Source of the DNA: Kiloniellales bacterium
Lineage (GTDB): Bacteria > Pseudomonadota > Alphaproteobacteria > Kiloniellales > JAKSDN01
Length of the DNA: 59,957 bases
NCBI GenBank assembly: GCA_030064845.1
Contig: JASJEC010000029.1
Location: 1-59,957, forward strand
Direction of reading: 5' to 3'
The notes below the pieces were generated by a model. That model did not search any database. It was not told the DNA's origin and was given only the letters and a program-made list of their open reading frames with translations. This document shows, in pieces, positions 55,783-59,957 of this stretch; the first letter of the stretch is position 1; each line of letters starts with the position of its first letter. The position numbers and the translations under genes were made by a program.

Positions 55783-55997
55783 CGCCCGGTCTCCCGTTTC
55801 GCCGCGCCGAGGATGGGGCGCGCGGCTGGCGGCGGGACGGTCCAACATCTCGGCGGCGGTTTCAAGCCGCTTCTGCGCCGCCCGCTCTGCGAGCCGCCGC
55901 CGGCCACCGTGGTCAAAGCGGGTTGCCTAGCCGGACCTGGTGAGGCAGTGTCCGCCCGCCGCGCAGGTTTTTCATCGAAATTCCGGGGTGGGAACCC

Positions 55998-56147
55998 ATG
56001 TCCTTCCTGATCGAGCTTTGGCAGTTTCTTCGCGTCCGGAAAAAATTCTGGCTGGCGCCGATCATGCTGATCATTCTGCTTTTCGGCGGCCTGCTCGTAC
56101 TCGCCCAGGGATCGGCAGTGGCACCCTTCATCTACACGGTCTTCTAG
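55998..56147 (+). CDS. DUF5989 small membrane protein (SxtK-like)
   Basis: Protein of only 49 residues, easily missed by gene callers. It reads MSFLIELWQFLRVRKKFW, then one transmembrane helix, then AVAPFIYTVF. The pattern is that of DUF5989, which regularly precedes a carbamoyltransferase gene. Its stop lies 6 nt before the carbamoyltransferase ATG, so the two are co-translated. It has a GGGTGGGAAC stretch ahead of the ATG as ribosome site. It may anchor the enzyme to the membrane. Confidence 0.85.
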   Translation: MSFLIELWQFLRVRKKFWLAPIMLIILLFGGLLVLAQGSAVAPFIYTVF

Positions 56148-56153
56148 CCGCCG

Positions 56154-57989
56154 ATGAAGATCCTCGGCATCTCGGCCTTCTACCACGACTCGGCCGCGGC
56201 GCTGGTCGACGACGGCCGGATCGTCGCGGCGGCCCAGGAAGAGCGCTTCACACGCAAGAAGCACGATTCGGGCTTTCCCGCCCAGGCGATCGCCGCCTGC
56301 CTCGATCAGGCCGGCTGCGGCCTCGCCGACGTCGACTACGTGGCCTTCTACGACAAGCCCTTCCTGAAGTTCGAACGGCTGCTCGAGACCTACCTAGCCT
56401 TCGCGCCGCGCGGCTTTCGCTCCTTCTCCATGGCCATTCCGGTCTGGATCAAGGAAAAGCTGTTCCAGAAGAGCCTGCTGCTCAAAGAGCTCGAGGCCTT
56501 CGCGCCGGAGAACGGGCTGGCCGGAAAGCTGCTCTTCGCCGAGCACCACCAGAGCCACGCGGCCAGCGCCTTCTACCCCTCGCCTTTCCAGGACGCCGCT
56601 GTCCTCACCATGGACGGCGTCGGCGAGTGGGCCACGACCTCGCTCAGCGTCGGCCGGGACAACCGGCTGGAGATGCTGAAGGAGATCCACTTCCCCCACT
56701 CCCTCGGCCTGCTCTACTCCGCTTTTACCTACTACACCGGGTTCAAGGTGAACTCGGGCGAATACAAGGTCATGGGCCTGGCGCCCTACGGCGAGCCGAA
56801 GTACGCCGACCTGATCCTCGAGAACTTGATCGACGTGAAATCGGACGGCTCGTTCAAGCTCAACATGGACTACTTCGACTACTGCACCGGCCTGACCATG
56901 ACCAACGCGCGCTTCGACCGTCTCATGGGCGGACCGCCGCGCGGCGCCGAGGAACGGCTCGACCAGCGCCACATGGACCTCGCCGCCTCGGTGCAGGCGG
57001 TCACCGAAGAGGTCGTGCTGCGGCTCGGCCGTTCGATCGCCAAGGAGACCGGGCAGCGGAAGCTCTGCCTGGCCGGCGGCGTGGCGCTCAACTGCGTGGC
57101 CAACGGCAAGCTGCTGCGCGAGGGCATCTTCGACGACATCTGGATCCAAGCCGCCGCCGGCGACGCGGGCGGCTCGCTGGGCGCCGCCCTGACCGCCTAC
57201 CATTGGCACCTCGGCAAGGAGCGGCAGATCACCAACGTGGCCGACGGTATGTCCGGCGCCTACCTGGGTCCGGCCTTCTCCGACGAGCAGGTCCGCCAAG
57301 CCCTGGAGGCGGAGGGTGCTGTCTTCACGCTGCTGGACGAGGAAGAGCTTCTCGACTCCGTCGCCGATGGACTGGCCGACGGCAAGGCGGTCGGCTGGTT
57401 TCAGGGGCGCATGGAGTTCGGGCCGCGTGCCTTGGGCAACCGCTCTATCCTGGGCGATGCACGCTCGCCGAGCATGCAGAAGGTGCTCAACCTCAAGGTC
57501 AAGTACCGCGAGAGCTTCCGGCCCTTCGCACCGTCATGCCTGGCGGAAGACGTCGGCGCCTGGTTCGAGATCGACCGGCCGAGCCCCTACATGCTGCTGG
57601 TCGCGGACGTGAAGAAGGAGCGGCAGAAGGCGATGACCGACGAGGAGGAGTCGCGCTTCGGCATCGACAAGCTGAACGTCGCACGCTCCGACATACCGGC
57701 CGTGACCCACGTCGACTACTCGGCCCGCATCCAGACCGTCCACAAGGAGACCAACCCGCGCTACCACGGGCTGATCTCGCGATTCAAGGCGCGGACCGGC
57801 TGCCCGGTGATCGTCAACACCTCGTTCAACGTCCGGGGCGAACCGATCGTCGGCAGCCCGAAGGACGCCTTCCACTGCTTCATGGGCACCGAGCTCGACA
57901 TGCTGGCGGTCGGCAACTACCTGTTGCTGAAAGAGCGGCAGGACCCGGCCCTGAAACGCGACTACAAGGACGCCTTCGAGCTGGACTGA
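56154..57989 (+). CDS. O-carbamoyltransferase (NodU/CmcH/TobZ family)
   Basis: Enzyme of 611 residues that uses carbamoyl phosphate and ATP to carbamoylate a hydroxyl group through a carbamoyl-adenylate. The N-terminal Kae1-like domain shows ISAFYHDSAAALV, EERFTRKKHD and the metal His pair in EHHQSHAASAF; the YrdC-like C-terminal domain has MEFGPRALGNRSIL and KYRESFRPFAPS. Targets in the family include sugars in antibiotics and Nod factors. Carbamoyl phosphate is also an intermediate of the ADI pathway in this window, though the two need not be connected. It might decorate the sugar of the NRPS product, but 7 kb separate them. Confidence 0.93.
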   Translation: MKILGISAFYHDSAAALVDDGRIVAAAQEERFTRKKHDSGFPAQAIAACLDQAGCGLADVDYVAFYDKPFLKFERLLETYLAFAPRGFRSFSMAIPVWIKEKLFQKSLLLKELEAFAPENGLAGKLLFAEHHQSHAASAFYPSPFQDAAVLTMDGVGEWATTSLSVGRDNRLEMLKEIHFPHSLGLLYSAFTYYTGFKVNSGEYKVMGLAPYGEPKYADLILENLIDVKSDGSFKLNMDYFDYCTGLTMTNARFDRLMGGPPRGAEERLDQRHMDLAASVQAVTEEVVLRLGRSIAKETGQRKLCLAGGVALNCVANGKLLREGIFDDIWIQAAAGDAGGSLGAALTAYHWHLGKERQITNVADGMSGAYLGPAFSDEQVRQALEAEGAVFTLLDEEELLDSVADGLADGKAVGWFQGRMEFGPRALGNRSILGDARSPSMQKVLNLKVKYRESFRPFAPSCLAEDVGAWFEIDRPSPYMLLVADVKKERQKAMTDEEESRFGIDKLNVARSDIPAVTHVDYSARIQTVHKETNPRYHGLISRFKARTGCPVIVNTSFNVRGEPIVGSPKDAFHCFMGTELDMLAVGNYLLLKERQDPALKRDYKDAFELD

Positions 57990-58073
57990 GGCGAGGCGGC
58001 GGCAGAGGCCGTCGTCGTTCCCGGATCGCAGGTCTCAAGCGGAAGGATTCGCGTTCCGAACAGGGCTGCCTGG

Positions 58074-59957
58074 TCAAGCCGGGGGCGTATAGGTCGGTCG
58101 CGGATGCTTCGCGATGGCCTTCTGTTGACAGGCTCCCGCTGAACCACCTTTCGCCAGGCAATCGACCAGGACATCCGCGTAATCCTGGGCCTGTCTTTGG
58201 CGTTTCATCATGAAGTCCACGTAGTACTTATTGTATCCCCTTTCATCTCGCATCCACCGCCTAAAATCTGAGCCAATGCGATCCTGCTTCGCTCTGTTCA
58301 AACCACTATCCATTCTCATCAAGAGCTCGGGATCGTGGATCACAGCTTTCTGTTTATCGATCGAGAGCCCGCGGAACTGCTTTCCACGCGTAATCTCGCT
58401 GACCGGCCAGACATGGTCCAAGTCGGTGGGGGCGGTCGGATCCTCCATTTTCCCGGTGTTCGGGTTCAGGATCTTGTCATTGCTGAAACTGTTCCTCAGG
58501 TCACTCGTCGTCGTCGAGAATGAGAGCTCGAATTCACCGACATCGCCCGGTCGTCGTCCGGTGATAAGCCGATCGGCCTGGAACGATTCGACCTGGAGTG
58601 ACTTCCTGAGATCTTCGATCTTCGCGAAATTGTTCTCTACCTGATACACATTGCCGAATTCGTTCGTCGCTGTGAAACGCGTTTCAACGCTGCTGGGCTC
58701 GCCGCGCTTGCGTGCTAGGTCACGCATTCGTTCCCATAGGGCTTCCTGCCTGTCCGCGAGCTGTTCCAGGCGCTCTTCAAAGAAGCGTCGCTCTTGGCCC
58801 GTCATGTTGCCGAGCGAGCCGCGAATGTTCTTGTGGTAGCTGATGAGCTCGTCCGTCCGAATGAACTCGGCGACCTCATCCTCGGTCAGGCCCGCGGCCC
58901 GGAGCTCTTCCAACAAGTCCTCGTAGAGATCTTGCCGCAACTGTTTCGCCTTCCCCTCCCGGACGAAGGGTGGCGGGCCAACCGCGTCTCCGGCAATGGC
59001 GCCTGAAGGGCGCGGGGTGGGGGGGTGCTCCGGATCAACGCGCAGGACGCCGTTCTCGAAGACCCGGTCGCGGTAGTAGCGGCCGTCCCATCCCCGGTAG
59101 TACTCGTCGCCATCCGGCGCCCGGTAGCGCGGCTGGCCGTACTTCGTCACCGGCGGATCCGCCCGCCTCGACCCGGTCGGCAGTTTCTCGTCGCATTTAT
59201 TGTGCACCCAGACCGACGGAACATTGTCGTTGGCGCTCGGGCCCTTGACGAAATAGGTGTGGAAGTCCGCCACGGTCACATTGAAGGCGGTGAACGGACT
59301 GCGTGCGCTCGAGACGTTGACGATTTCCGACCACCCACCGCCGGTGCCGAGCAGCCGGTCTCCGCTCCGCAGCTGCGCGGCTTCGACCCAGTCGCCCTCC
59401 AGACTGCCTTTGCCGCGCTGCGGCTCGCCGCCGGATACGGCCAGCAGTTCGGGCTGCTGCTCTTTCGACACGACGAAAAAGGGGTGGATCCTGTTCGACC
59501 GGACGACATGGCTGGCGCCCGACTCCAAATCTAGGATCACGATCCGGAGCGTGTGCTCGTAACGGTTCGCGTAGTGCGCGACGACGGCTTTCCAGGCCGT
59601 CTCGCCGGAAGCCTCGTCGCGCGCCATCACCTCGTCTCCGACATGAACATCCCGGATTGGCACCTCCCCGCGCCGCGTGAGAATCAGCGTTTCACCGTGG
59701 AAGGAGCAGGTGCCCTTCCCGCCCTTGCCGGCAAGTTGATTGTTGCCGCTTCCGGCTTGATCACCCGGCTTCTTGCCGCCGCCCGCCTGGTCGCCCGGCT
59801 TCTTGCCGCTTCCCGCCTGGTCGCCAGGCTTCTTGCCGCCGCCCGCCTGGTCGCCCGGCTTCTTGCCGCCGCCCGCCTGGTCGCCAGGCTTCTTGCCGCC
59901 GCCCGCCTGGTCGCCCGGCTTCTTGCCGCCGCCCGCCTGGTCGCCAGGCTTCTTGCC
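58074..59957 (-). CDS. Polymorphic toxin: repeat region, HINT domain and HNH-like nuclease (N-terminus outside the window)
   Basis: The frame is open to the right edge, so the N-terminus is missing; about 627 residues are visible. Order: a GDQAGGGKKP repeat region, then a HINT protease beginning at Cys in GTCSFHGETL (codon at 59706-59708), with NRIHPFFV and the end FHTYFVKGPS...VWVHNKC, then a helical linker, then a C-terminal nuclease part. That part has DLDHVWPVSE (from 58424), ELLMRMDSGLNRAKQDRIG, the His/Asn/Lys order of HNH enzymes. HINT domains cut themselves to free a toxin tip. No immunity gene follows: the next gene is the convergent carbamoyltransferase, 84 nt away. Confidence 0.85.
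   Translation of the reverse strand, partial: GKKPGDQAGGGKKPGDQAGGGKKPGDQAGGGKKPGDQAGGGKKPGDQAGSGKKPGDQAGGGKKPGDQAGSGNNQLAGKGGKGTCSFHGETLILTRRGEVPIRDVHVGDEVMARDEASGETAWKAVVAHYANRYEHTLRIVILDLESGASHVVRSNRIHPFFVVSKEQQPELLAVSGGEPQRGKGSLEGDWVEAAQLRSGDRLLGTGGGWSEIVNVSSARSPFTAFNVTVADFHTYFVKGPSANDNVPSVWVHNKCDEKLPTGSRRADPPVTKYGQPRYRAPDGDEYYRGWDGRYYRDRVFENGVLRVDPEHPPTPRPSGAIAGDAVGPPPFVREGKAKQLRQDLYEDLLEELRAAGLTEDEVAEFIRTDELISYHKNIRGSLGNMTGQERRFFEERLEQLADRQEALWERMRDLARKRGEPSSVETRFTATNEFGNVYQVENNFAKIEDLRKSLQVESFQADRLITGRRPGDVGEFELSFSTTTSDLRNSFSNDKILNPNTGKMEDPTAPTDLDHVWPVSEITRGKQFRGLSIDKQKAVIHDPELLMRMDSGLNRAKQDRIGSDFRRWMRDERGYNKYYVDFMMKRQRQAQDYADVLVDCLAKGGSAGACQQKAIAKHPRPTYTPPA
59764..59957 (-). repeat. 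30-bp tandem repeats coding for GDQAGGGKKP
   Basis: Six and a half copies of a 30-bp unit continue past the right edge of the window. Units differ mostly at a single wobble base (GCCAGG or GCCCGG), and one has GSG in place of GGG. They encode a Gly/Lys-rich flexible stalk in the toxin gene. Confidence 0.9.

Noticed and set aside
55940-58213. Plus-strand 757-codon frame over the carbamoyltransferase
   Set aside because: It is the same strand but another frame of a gene with clear family motifs; the product is Arg/Gly/Pro-rich.
59764-59957. CRISPR-like 30-bp repeats at the right edge
   Set aside because: The repeats are directly contiguous without spacers and stay in frame within a coding sequence, so they are protein repeats.

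Overview
The window is GC-rich, densely packed and overwhelmingly coding. It carries MinCDE, the Tdh/Kbl threonine pathway, a PhaF-like Ala/Lys-rich protein and many 4-nt stop/start overlaps, which fits an alphaproteobacterium, perhaps of the Rhodospirillales/Kiloniellales type. That placement is inferred from gene content and composition only. I see no rRNA, tRNA, CRISPR array or full-length transposase.

Left part (1-15430). A lipoprotein hydrolase follows tdh and kbl. After a DUF3108-type protein come minC, minD and minE. A 269-bp non-coding element with perfect 27-bp terminal inverted repeats lies between minE and a D-aminoacylase gene, and a partial inverted copy of it lies at the left edge. 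A six-gene minus-strand MoxR-type operon follows (DUF4129, DUF4350, MoxR ATPase, DUF58, SpoIIM-like, RDD).

Energy block (15611-31325, all minus strand). It holds a V/A-type ATPase operon in the order YqhA-like, B, D, I, K, E, DUF2764, A. Upstream of it lies a complete arginine deiminase block: periplasmic amino acid binding protein, YfcC-type carrier, APC antiporter, arcA, arcB, arcC. Together they suggest fermentative ATP production from arginine next to a rotary ion pump. Subunit A has a basic low-complexity N-terminal tail and subunit B an acidic C-terminal tail.

Middle (31944-35735). This part has an SCP2-like protein, a histone/phasin-like protein, a poorly coding stretch, a remnant of a ZnuA-type metal-binding protein and a HupE/UreJ-like membrane protein with an EF-hand loop.

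Nonribosomal peptide cluster (35761-49928). It encodes a stand-alone adenylation enzyme, a free carrier protein, two large NRPSs, an Sfp-type phosphopantetheinyl transferase, a GT1-like glycosyltransferase and a PltE/RedW-like acyl-CoA dehydrogenase. The first NRPS has a complete PP-loop ATP-pyrophosphatase (SGGKDS, three Cys pairs or singles) spliced into its adenylation domain between motifs A8 and A9, where methyltransferase domains are known to insert. That adenylation domain reads as asparagine/aspartate specific. The second NRPS ends in a thioesterase with cysteine as nucleophile, followed by a beta-sandwich and TPR repeats. My model is a prolyl (pyrrole) starter made on the free carrier, an Asn/Asp-derived residue modified by the PP-loop domain (thioamide or amidine formation are the candidates), a third residue, Cys-thioesterase release and glycosylation. 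This is the most likely new system in the window.

Right part (50030-59957). Next to a decayed ABC-transporter locus lies an IclR-controlled operon for an acylating aldehyde dehydrogenase and an ADP-forming CoA ligase, possibly for sulfoacetate or sulfoacetaldehyde. A SxtJ/DUF5989/carbamoyltransferase trio follows. The last gene is a truncated-by-window polymorphic toxin with GDQAGGGKKP repeats, a HINT domain and an HNH-like nuclease.
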